From Acidimicrobiia bacterium (GTDB taxonomy: Bacteria > Actinomycetota > Acidimicrobiia > Acidimicrobiales > Ilumatobacteraceae): DNA of 7,830 bases. The notes under the pieces are model-generated. The model saw nothing but the letters and a program-made list of their open reading frames with translations, was not told the DNA's origin and did no database searches. A program made the translations under genes and the position numbers. The stretch lies in the NCBI GenBank assembly GCA_010025655.1, contig RGSV01000048.1:1-7830 (forward strand), given 5' to 3'. Below, one piece after another: positions 1 to 5,621 of this stretch; within the stretch, counting starts at the first letter, position 1, and the number at the start of each line of letters is the position of its first letter.

Positions 1-144
1 CGCAGCGCGACGATCGTTGCCATCGTGCGCGCCGAGCGAGTGATGGTGCCGACGAACGACACTGTGTTGCGCGTCGGCGATGAGGTGATGGCGCTCATCA
101 CCGAAGACGCCGAAGCGGCAGTCGCGAAACTCTTGATCGGCTGA
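1..144 (+). CDS. trkA: TrkA-like potassium uptake regulator, C-terminal end (5' partial)
   Basis: An open frame enters from the left edge and stops at TGA 142-144, giving 47 visible residues. The stretch reads as the end of an RCK_C (TrkA-C) domain: a hydrophobic strand (ATIVAIVRAERVMVP), a polar turn, then VLRVGDEVMALI, followed by an amphipathic terminal helix (EDAEAAVAKLLIG). The 'lrvGDevmal' element is the typical RCK_C signature. In this family the protein is the cytoplasmic nucleotide/ligand-binding subunit that gates Trk/Ktr potassium transporters. The adjacent convergent OB-fold gene supports the call, because mycobacteria have the same trkA/OB-fold neighbourhood (from memory). The Rossmann part lies outside the window, so another RCK_C protein, such as a different transporter or antiporter regulator, cannot be excluded. 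Confidence 0.7.
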   Translation, partial: RSATIVAIVRAERVMVPTNDTVLRVGDEVMALITEDAEAAVAKLLIG

Positions 145-147
145 GAC

Positions 148-215
148 GCGCGCGGCGAGTGCGCTCGGGCTACTGCCCGGTGCGCGCGGCGAATGTGCTC
201 GGGTTACTGGCCGGT
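148..215. repeat. 34-bp tandem direct duplication at convergent gene ends
   Basis: Two adjacent 34-base copies, 148-181 and 182-215, match at 30 of 34 positions by eye. The right copy covers the last codons and the TAA stop (204-206 on the plus strand) of the minus-strand OB-fold gene. The left copy keeps an equivalent T-G-Q-stop reading (TAG, 170-172) downstream of the real stop. This looks like a local duplication of the 3' end of that gene that has since drifted by four substitutions. No insertion-sequence ends accompany it. Confidence 0.7.
166..179. terminator. Possible short hairpin between convergent genes
   Basis: Within the left repeat copy, CGGGC-TACT-GCCCG forms a perfect 5-bp GC stem with a 4-base loop, placed between the trkA stop and the OB-fold stop. 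It could end transcription from both sides. No T-run follows on either strand and the stem is short, so this is weak evidence. The equivalent place in the right copy has lost most of the pairing. Confidence 0.25.
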
Positions 216-569
216 GCGGGGTAGCAGTCGATATGCAGGGTTCAGCATCACGCGACGCGATCCTTCGCGAAACGCCACACCTGACACGGTGAGTGCACGG
301 TTGTGGCCGATGCCGGGCATCTGGCTGCGACCGTAAAACACAAGCGTAAGTTCGCCGGTTCCATCGCTGATCTCGACCTCGACCGCAGGTATTCCGGAGC
401 GCGGCTTAACGCTCATGCGACGGATCTCTCCGCACACGTCCACGCGTTGACGTAGCGGCATGTCGGCCAGCGACAGCATGTGCAGGTCTTCGAAGCGTTC
501 ACAGAGACGCTCTGCGACAAGGTCTTCTTTCGATGGTGAGTCGCGGGTGAACAAGTCGCGCAGACCCAT
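204..569 (-). CDS. OB-fold nucleic-acid-binding domain protein (Rv2694c-like)
   Basis: A 121-residue cytoplasmic protein that is essentially one OB-fold. After an N-terminal helical segment (SKEDLVAERLCERFEDL) come the strands: VDVCGEIRRMSVKPRSGIPA, VEVEISDGTGELTLVFYGR, a loop with MPGIGHNRALTVSGVAF, and the closing REGSRRVMLNPAYRLLP. The order 'G.i....v.p..g.pa.e.ei.DGtg.l...w.Gr...pGi..gr...vsG......gr....Np.Y.l.p' fits the small actinobacterial OB-fold family found beside trkA; I know of no defined biochemical role. An in-frame ATG at 588-590 would add seven residues. I prefer 569 because GAAAGG lies 13 bases upstream and homologues I recall begin with a similar short helix; the spacing is long, so either start is possible. 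The gene converges on trkA and is divergent, across under 80 bases, from the next gene. I see no convincing promoter in that gap. Confidence 0.82.
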   Translation of the reverse strand: MGLRDLFTRDSPSKEDLVAERLCERFEDLHMLSLADMPLRQRVDVCGEIRRMSVKPRSGIPAVEVEISDGTGELTLVFYGRSQMPGIGHNRALTVSGVAFREGSRRVMLNPAYRLLPRTGQ

Positions 570-647
570 GTGCTGTGACCAACCTTTCATCCATCGCTGG
601 CGCTACGTGAACGATGCGAGGACGATTCCAGCGTACGCTCAAGCTGC

Positions 648-1088
648 GTGAGCACCCGCAAACTCATCATCGCCAGCCTGATTTGTGGTCTGTTGATTCT
701 CATCGCGGGCACCGTGAAGCTGCTGCAGACGGCCACCGACAGCGAGTCGACTACGTCGCTGCTTGCTCTCGGCACCACCACGGAACTCGGGTCGGTGTCG
801 GTCACCGTGCGTGATGTGCAAGTGACGAATGGGCAAACACTGGTCGACGTTGCGATACGCGGCGTTGATGTGGCAGGCGTAAACGAGGGCTGGTCGATGC
901 TCGCGAATGGCGAAATCACCGCGCCGATTGCATCCGCGGAGTGCGAGCAGAGAGCGGGTGGGGCGGCAAGTAACGCATCGAACGAAGGCGATGAACTCGT
1001 GTGCACACTGAAGTTCGTCGCTGCGCAAGGAACACCCACCATCGTGTACGCGCGTGACGGTGAAAAGCGTCAATGGCTGGGCTCGTAG
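648..1088 (+). CDS. Hypothetical membrane-anchored or exported protein
   Basis: A 146-residue protein starting at GTG 648. It has a short positive N-terminus (STRK), a hydrophobic helix at about residues 6-26 (LIIASLICGLLILIAGTVKLL), then a polar Ser/Thr-rich stretch at 28-45. The remaining 100 residues look beta-rich (SVSVTVRDVQVTNG, LVDVAIRGVDV, LVCTLKFVAAQGTPTIVYA). The helix probably works as an uncleaved anchor or a signal peptide; no lipobox is visible. Cys99 and Cys119 lie in the exported part and could form a disulfide. The domain resembles the Ig-like/telokin-like exported domains common in actinobacteria (DUF4352 type), but the similarity is only in style and I assign no function. 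There is no clear ribosome site before the GTG. The stop is 28 bases before the lpdA start, so it could be the first gene of the operon or a separate unit. Confidence 0.6.
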   Translation: MSTRKLIIASLICGLLILIAGTVKLLQTATDSESTTSLLALGTTTELGSVSVTVRDVQVTNGQTLVDVAIRGVDVAGVNEGWSMLANGEITAPIASAECEQRAGGAASNASNEGDELVCTLKFVAAQGTPTIVYARDGEKRQWLGS

Positions 1089-1102
1089 TCGACGAAACGC
1101 AC

Positions 1103-1116
1103 TACCGTATATAGAC
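1103..1116 (+). promoter_or_regulatory. Possible -10 element and near-leaderless start for lpdA
   Basis: The 28-base gap before the lpdA GTG (1117) contains TACCGT (1103-1108, fits TANNNT) and the overlapping AT-rich TATATA (1108-1113), the most AT-rich spot in the neighbourhood. There is no Shine-Dalgarno-like sequence before the GTG. If TACCGT is the -10, transcription would start near 1115, giving an almost leaderless message, a common arrangement in actinobacteria. No good -35 is visible, so confidence is low. Confidence 0.25.
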
Positions 1117-2520
1117 GTGTCAGACGCTGCATACGATCTCGCCGTAATCGGAGGCGGCCCCGGCGGTTACGCAGCAGCGTTCTATGCAGCATCAGCGGGC
1201 ATGAAGGTTGCGCTCATTGAAAAAGACACCATCGGTGGCACGTGTCTCAACCGAGGGTGCATCCCGGCCAAGGCGTTTTTGGAGAGCGCGGCAGTGTTTC
1301 GTCATGTCGCACACGCGAAAGATTTCGGCATCGAAGCCTCGGCCCCCGCGGTGAACTTTGCCGTCACGCAGGCGCGTAAACAGACGATCGTGAATGGCCT
1401 CGTCAAGGGTTTGACTGGGCTGACCAAAGCAAAGAAGGTCACCTACTTGCTCGGCACGGGCTCGCTCGGTGCCGGCCGCAGTGTGACCGTGCGCGCAGCC
1501 GATGGTAAGACGCAAACGCTGAACGCCACGAACGTGGTCTTGGCGAGTGGTTCTGTGCCGCGCACAATCCCAGGGTTCACTCTTGGTGGTGCGGTGATGA
1601 CCTCAGACGAAGTGCTCGCGCTCGACAAGGTGCCATCGCGTATCGCTGTGATCGGTGGCGGCGCGATCGGTTGCGAGTTCGCGTCGTGCTTTGCCGATCT
1701 CGGCGCCAACGTGACGATTCTCGAGGGCCTGCCCAAGATTCTGCCCGGTCTTGACCCTGACGTCGCCAACGTGGTGGTGAAGTCGTTCAAGAAAAGGAAC
1801 ATCGACATTCGCACTGGTGTAAAGGTCAGCGGTCATACACCAAACAAATCCGGTGGCACGGTCGTGCACTTTGGTGATGGAGAGTCATTGGAAGTCGATG
1901 CGGTCGTCGTTTCGGTTGGCCGTCGCCCGTATGCCGACGAGCTCGGTCTCAACGGCACGAAGGTGAAGGTGTCTGAACGCGGATTTGTTGAAGTCGACGC
2001 GTACTGCCGCACGGGCGAGGCAAACGTGTATGCAGTAGGCGACCTGATTGCCACACCGCAACTCGCCCACGTGGCGTATGCCGAGGCGATTCTCGCGGTC
2101 AAGCACATGCGCGGCGAGACTGCGTTGCCCGTGATGTATGACCGCGTTCCGTGGGCCATCTATTGCCACCCCGAAGTGGCGTGGGCAGGTCCATCAGAAG
2201 AAGAAGCACGTGCTGCTGGCCACGATGTGGTCGTCGCCAAGCATCAGTTTCGCGCCAATTCGCGAGCGATGATTCTCGGTGAACCCGACGGTCTGGTGAA
2301 GGTCATCGCCAAAAAGGGTCGCGATGGTCGCGCCGGCCAAGTGCTCGGCGTGCACATGGTGGGCCCTTGGGTCACCGAGCAACTCTCGGGCGGCTATCTC
2401 GCTGTCAACTGGGAAGCTTCGGTCGACGAGATCGCCGAATTCATCCAGCCGCATCCGAGCCTGACGGAATTGTTCGGCGAGACGGTGCTCTCGCTGACCG
2501 GTCGCAGTATCAACGCGTAG
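1117..2520 (+). CDS. lpdA: Dihydrolipoyl dehydrogenase (E3)
   Basis: A 467-residue cytoplasmic FAD enzyme that reoxidises the dihydrolipoyl arm of 2-oxoacid dehydrogenase E2 using NAD+. Visible elements in order: FAD-binding GGGPGG at 12-17; the redox-active disulfide in GGTCLNRGCIPAK (Cys43, Cys48); NAD-binding VIGGGAIGCEFAS in the middle; the second FAD motif NVYAVGDL; and a C-terminal dimerisation domain ending in HPSLTE, which supplies the catalytic His-Glu pair. Length matches the family (about 460-475). The frame stays open upstream to a GTG at 1054, but that would add 21 residues before the first beta strand and overlap the upstream gene. GTG 1117 puts the FAD strand (YDLAVIGGG) right at the N-terminus, as in homologues. 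The E2 gene follows after 18 bases. Mercuric reductase and glutathione reductase share the fold, but the C-terminal HPxxxE and the E2 neighbour favour Lpd. Confidence 0.95.
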   Translation: MSDAAYDLAVIGGGPGGYAAAFYAASAGMKVALIEKDTIGGTCLNRGCIPAKAFLESAAVFRHVAHAKDFGIEASAPAVNFAVTQARKQTIVNGLVKGLTGLTKAKKVTYLLGTGSLGAGRSVTVRAADGKTQTLNATNVVLASGSVPRTIPGFTLGGAVMTSDEVLALDKVPSRIAVIGGGAIGCEFASCFADLGANVTILEGLPKILPGLDPDVANVVVKSFKKRNIDIRTGVKVSGHTPNKSGGTVVHFGDGESLEVDAVVVSVGRRPYADELGLNGTKVKVSERGFVEVDAYCRTGEANVYAVGDLIATPQLAHVAYAEAILAVKHMRGETALPVMYDRVPWAIYCHPEVAWAGPSEEEARAAGHDVVVAKHQFRANSRAMILGEPDGLVKVIAKKGRDGRAGQVLGVHMVGPWVTEQLSGGYLAVNWEASVDEIAEFIQPHPSLTELFGETVLSLTGRSINA

Positions 2521-2538
2521 AAAGTGAAGTAACAAACC

Positions 2539-4029
2539 ATGGCTGATGTCACCCTGCCGCAACTCGGCGAAACCGTTACTGAGGGCACGATCACCCGTTG
2601 GTTCAAGAACGTGGGCGACACGGTGCGCGCCGACGAGCCACTCTTTGAAGTGTCGACCGACAAAGTGGATACCGAAGTGCCATCGCCGATTGCGGGCACG
2701 CTGACCGAGATTCGTGTGCAGGCCGGTGACACCGTGCCGGTAGGAACCGTCATTGCCGTCGTCGGAGCGTCAAGCGGAGCAGCAGCACCTGCGCCAGCAC
2801 CAGTTGCACCGGCACCCGCCGTCGCCGCGCCTGCGCCCGCACCGACGCCAGCCCCCGCACCAGTTGCTGCCGCGCCTGCACCCGCACCCGCGCCCGTACC
2901 GAAGCCAGCGCCCGCACCTGCACCAGCGCCCGCACCTGCACCAGCGCCCGCGCGCGTACCTGCCGCTGCGCTGCCGACCAACATTGTGCTGTCACCCGTC
3001 GTGCGACGTTTGATCACGGATCACGGCATCGACGTTGCAGCGTTGCGTGGCACTGGACCTGGTGGTCGCATCACGCGCGAAGACGTGCTCGACTACATCG
3101 ACGCGCACGGCTTGACGCGCACGCCTGCTCCTACGTCGGCCGCAGCACTCACACCAGCGCCCGCGCCCGCACCGGCATCGGCACCTACACCAGCGCCCGC
3201 ACCGGCATCGGCACCCACACCAGCGCCCGCACCGGCCGCAGTGCCAGCACCAGCACCAGCACCCGCTGCCGCCCCGAAGCCCGCACCCGCGCCCGCACCG
3301 CGCGTCGTGGTTGGTGCACGCGACGAAGTGGTGCCGCTCTCCAAGATTCGCCGCTTGACCGGCAGTCACATGGTGGCGAGCAAGAGCACGGCTCCGCACG
3401 CCTTCAGCGTGGTCGAAGTGGATTATGCGAATGTCGATGTGGCGCGCAACGCATCAAAAGATTCGTTCAAGTCGGCCGAAGGATTTTCGCTTACGTATCT
3501 GCCGTTCATTAGTCGTGCGATTGTCGATGCAATCGCACACTTCCCACACATGAACGCGAGTCTCGACGGTGACACGCTCGTGGTGCACAAATACGTCGAC
3601 CTCGGCATTGCGGTCGATCTTGAGTACCAAGGGTTGTTGGTGCCGGTCGTGCGCGGGGCGGAAGGCAAGCGTCTGCGTGCCATCGCGCGCGAGATCAATG
3701 ACCTTGCGTCGCGTGCGCGGTCGCGCAAACTGTCACCTGACGAGATTCAGGGTGGCACCTTCACCATCAGCAACAACGGGTCGGCGGGTTCGGTGCTGAC
3801 CATGGCGATCATCAACCAACCGCAGGTAGCGATCATTAGCACCGATGCCATCGTGCGCAAACCGGTGGCGGTGCGCATGCCCGACGGTTCAGAGAGCATC
3901 GCCATTCATCCGGTTGGCAACCTGGCAATGAGTTGGGACCACCGCGCGTTCGATGGCGCCTACGCTGCAAACTTCTTGGCGAAGGTGAAGCAGATTCTCG
4001 AGACGCAGGACTGGTCGGCGGAACTCTGA
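2539..4029 (+). CDS. sucB: 2-oxoacid dehydrogenase E2 (dihydrolipoamide acyltransferase)
   Basis: A 496-residue core protein of a 2-oxoacid dehydrogenase complex. Domains: one lipoyl domain (about 2-76) with the lipoylated lysine in STDKVDTE (Lys42); an Ala/Pro linker (about 81-147); a peripheral-subunit-binding domain (about 149-190, LSPVVRRLITDHGID and GTGPGGRITREDVLDYI) that docks E1/E3; a second Ala/Pro linker (about 195-255); and the trimer-forming acyltransferase domain (about 263-496) with GGTFTISNNGS, INQPQVAI and the catalytic DHRAFDG (His468, Asp472). The ATG at 2539 begins directly with the lipoyl domain (MADVTLPQLGETVTEG). The N-terminal sequence is most like actinobacterial SucB/DlaT, which can serve the pyruvate dehydrogenase complex and not only 2-oxoglutarate dehydrogenase. 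The acyl substrate (acetyl, succinyl or branched-chain) cannot be read from sequence with confidence. Mycobacterial DlaT has more lipoyl domains; here there is one. The stop overlaps the next gene's ATG by one base (TGATG). Confidence 0.93.
   Translation: MADVTLPQLGETVTEGTITRWFKNVGDTVRADEPLFEVSTDKVDTEVPSPIAGTLTEIRVQAGDTVPVGTVIAVVGASSGAAAPAPAPVAPAPAVAAPAPAPTPAPAPVAAAPAPAPAPVPKPAPAPAPAPAPAPAPARVPAAALPTNIVLSPVVRRLITDHGIDVAALRGTGPGGRITREDVLDYIDAHGLTRTPAPTSAAALTPAPAPAPASAPTPAPAPASAPTPAPAPAAVPAPAPAPAAAPKPAPAPAPRVVVGARDEVVPLSKIRRLTGSHMVASKSTAPHAFSVVEVDYANVDVARNASKDSFKSAEGFSLTYLPFISRAIVDAIAHFPHMNASLDGDTLVVHKYVDLGIAVDLEYQGLLVPVVRGAEGKRLRAIAREINDLASRARSRKLSPDEIQGGTFTISNNGSAGSVLTMAIINQPQVAIISTDAIVRKPVAVRMPDGSESIAIHPVGNLAMSWDHRAFDGAYAANFLAKVKQILETQDWSAEL
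2905..2951 (+). repeat. 18-bp tandem repeat in the first Ala-Pro linker of E2
   Basis: Two identical 18-base units (CCAGCGCCCGCACCTGCA at 2905-2922 and 2923-2940) are followed by the first 11 bases of a third. They encode (Pro-Ala)n in the flexible linker between the lipoyl and subunit-binding domains. A length change in 18- or 6-base steps keeps the frame, so linker length can drift by slippage. Confidence 0.8.
3151..3240 (+). repeat. 30-bp period tandem repeat in the second Ala-Pro linker of E2
   Basis: Adjacent 30-base units at 3181-3210 and 3211-3240 differ mainly at one internal base and at the final few. They are preceded at 3151-3180 by a related copy with six extra bases. The repeated peptide is APTPAPAPAS. 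The units differ from the 18-bp unit of the first linker, so the two linkers expanded separately. Confidence 0.75.
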
Positions 4030-5621
4030 TGCGCGTCCGCTGGCTCGGGCGGGTGAAGTATCGCGACGCACTCGCGTTGCAACATGCGCTGTTCGAGCAC
4101 GCCACCGATGACTATCTGCTCATGCTCGAGCACCACCACGTGTTCACCTATGGCGCGTCAGCTGAGTTGCAACGAAACCTAAAGTGCGATCCTTCGTCGG
4201 TTGATGCCGAACTCGTGCGTGTCAATCGCGGCGGCGACATCACCTATCACGGTCCTGGTCAGCTGGTGGTGTATCCGATTCGGTCGCTGCCCGGCAAGCA
4301 CGGTGACTCATCGCCCGCCGACATCACTGCGTATGTGTGCAGCGTCGAGCAACTCGTGATTGACACACTTGGCGAACTCGGCCTCGTCGCAAGCCGCAAA
4401 GCCGGATACCCCGGCGTGTGGATCGACGCCGACACACCGCGAGCGCGCAAGATTTGCGCAATCGGCGTGCGCGTGGCCCGAGGGTCGACGGCGCGTCGCA
4501 CGATGCATGGCTTTGCGTTGAACGTCGACCCCGATCTGCGCTACATGCGCGACCACATCGTGCCGTGCGGCATCGCCGAGCACCCTGTCACTTCTCTGCG
4601 CGAAGAAGGCTGCAATGCCTCGCTGCGCGGAGTTGCCGACATCGTCGCACGACTGGCGAGTGAGCGGTGGGGTAGCGGCGTGAGTGATCGTCACGATGTG
4701 GCGTGGGACTACGAACCAGACGTTGTCGGCATGCACATCACCCAACGCAAACCCGAGTGGCTGCGCCCGAGGGTTGAGCATGGCGCCGATGTGCTCGCGA
4801 CCAAGAAGACGCTGCGCGATCTGCACTTGGTGACGGTGTGTGAAGAAGCGGGTTGCCCGAACCTGTCGGAATGCTGGAAAGACGGCACCGCCACCTTCAT
4901 GGTGTTGGGCGAGCGCTGCACACGGGCCTGCGGTTTTTGTCTCGTTGACACACGCAAGCCCGAGTTGCCCGATGCCGACGAGCCGCGGCGTGTGGCCGAG
5001 GCAGTAGCGCGCATGGGGTTGTCGCACGCGGTGCTCACGATGGTGGCCCGCGACGACCTGGCCGACGGTGGCTTCGAACACGTGGCACGTTGCGTGCAGG
5101 CGATTCGCGAGCGCACACCTGGCACTGCGGTGGAAACACTGGTGTCAGACGCCAAGGGTGACGACTCGTCTCTGGAAAAGTTGTTCGCGGTGCGACCAGA
5201 AGTGTTCAATCACAACATCGAAACCGTCGCACGTCTGCAACGGATCGTGCGCCCGTCGGCGGGGTATGCGCGCAGCCTGTCGGTGTTGGCACGTGCCAAG
5301 CGTGCCGGGCTGGTGACGAAGTCTGGGTTCATGCTCGGCTTAGGCGAGACACCCGACGAGGTGCGGTCGTTGCTCGTGGATTTGGCGGCAGTTGGCGTGC
5401 AGATCGTGACGATCGGTCAGTATTTGCGCCCTTCGGCCGAGCATCTGCCGGTGGTGCGATGGGCCACGCCAGAAGAGTTCGGGAAGTACCGAGCCTTTGG
5501 TGAGTCGCTCGGTATCTCGCACGTTGAAGCAAGCCCGCTGACGCGTTCGAGTTACCACGCGCGCGAGGCAGCAGACGCGGCAGACTCGCCGCACGCCGTG
5601 AAAGTCTTGGTGCGCCGATGA
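4029..5621 (+). CDS. lipB-lipA: Fused octanoyltransferase LipB - lipoyl synthase LipA
   Basis: One open frame of 530 codons covers two successive lipoate enzymes. Residues 1 to about 213 are LipB, which moves octanoyl from acyl carrier protein to the E2 lysine: LEHHHVFTYG (33-42), RGGDITYHGPGQ (67-78), the catalytic lysine in RKICAIG (Lys141), HGFALNV (160-166) and the acyl-carrying cysteine in VPCGI (Cys180). Residues from about 237 are LipA, a radical-SAM enzyme inserting two sulfurs: RKPEWLR (240-246), auxiliary-cluster cysteines in CEEAGCPNLSEC (Cys271, 276, 282), the SAM cluster CTRACGFC (Cys297, 301, 304), VARDDLADGG, NHNIETV, LGLGE and the C-terminal RSSY (506-509) that supplies the serine ligand. 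About 24 residues (214-237) join them, with no stop. The start ATG 4029 overlaps the E2 stop, and GGCGGA lies just upstream. Both halves look active. LipB and LipA are normally separate proteins. Internal starts (GTG 4680, ATG 4731) could also yield LipA alone. A one-base error in the G4 run at the junction is the main alternative. Confidence 0.88.
   Translation: MRVRWLGRVKYRDALALQHALFEHATDDYLLMLEHHHVFTYGASAELQRNLKCDPSSVDAELVRVNRGGDITYHGPGQLVVYPIRSLPGKHGDSSPADITAYVCSVEQLVIDTLGELGLVASRKAGYPGVWIDADTPRARKICAIGVRVARGSTARRTMHGFALNVDPDLRYMRDHIVPCGIAEHPVTSLREEGCNASLRGVADIVARLASERWGSGVSDRHDVAWDYEPDVVGMHITQRKPEWLRPRVEHGADVLATKKTLRDLHLVTVCEEAGCPNLSECWKDGTATFMVLGERCTRACGFCLVDTRKPELPDADEPRRVAEAVARMGLSHAVLTMVARDDLADGGFEHVARCVQAIRERTPGTAVETLVSDAKGDDSSLEKLFAVRPEVFNHNIETVARLQRIVRPSAGYARSLSVLARAKRAGLVTKSGFMLGLGETPDEVRSLLVDLAAVGVQIVTIGQYLRPSAEHLPVVRWATPEEFGKYRAFGESLGISHVEASPLTRSSYHAREAADAADSPHAVKVLVRR
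4669..4683 (+). promoter_or_regulatory. LipB/LipA junction: G4 run and possible internal GTG start
   Basis: The frame passes through W214-G215-S216-G217-V218 here. GTG 4680 is preceded at a 7-base spacing by the G-rich GGTGGGG (4666-4672) and would begin a 313-residue LipA of normal length. Removing one G from the run at 4669-4672 would make LipB end at TGA 4681-4683, overlapping that GTG as GTGA, the same type of junction used by three other gene pairs downstream. Adding one G gives a stop at TAG 4673-4675. This is a possible start or ancestral gene boundary, not a proven one. Confidence 0.35.

Noticed and set aside
639..1073. Minus-strand frames opposite the small exported protein
   Set aside because: The plus-strand frame has a coherent signal/anchor and beta-rich domain; the minus-strand frames show no motif and no start signal.
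1054..1116. Upstream GTG start for lpdA adding 21 residues
   Set aside because: The extension (TVKSVNGWARSRRNALP) is the upstream gene's end read in another frame. Lpd proteins begin within a few residues of the FAD strand.
2394..3017. A 207-codon minus-strand frame rich in Gly-Ala repeats opposite the E2 gene
   Set aside because: It is the reverse reading of the E2 Ala-Pro linker repeats; the plus strand has complete E2 domains there, and Gly-Ala runs are the expected antisense product of GC-rich Ala/Pro codons.
2779..3303. Regular repeats that could suggest a CRISPR array or minisatellite locus
   Set aside because: The repeats are in frame, encode Ala-Pro linkers between known domains, and have no unique spacers.
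3933..4028. A 32-residue upstream extension of the lipB frame
   Set aside because: It lies wholly inside the E2 catalytic domain, including the DHRAFDG region in another frame. ATG 4029 overlaps the E2 stop and begins just where LipB homology starts.
4308..5081. A 257-codon minus-strand open frame opposite lipB-lipA
   Set aside because: No recognisable domain or motif. The plus-strand frame carries all LipB and LipA motifs; long antisense frames are common in high-GC genes.
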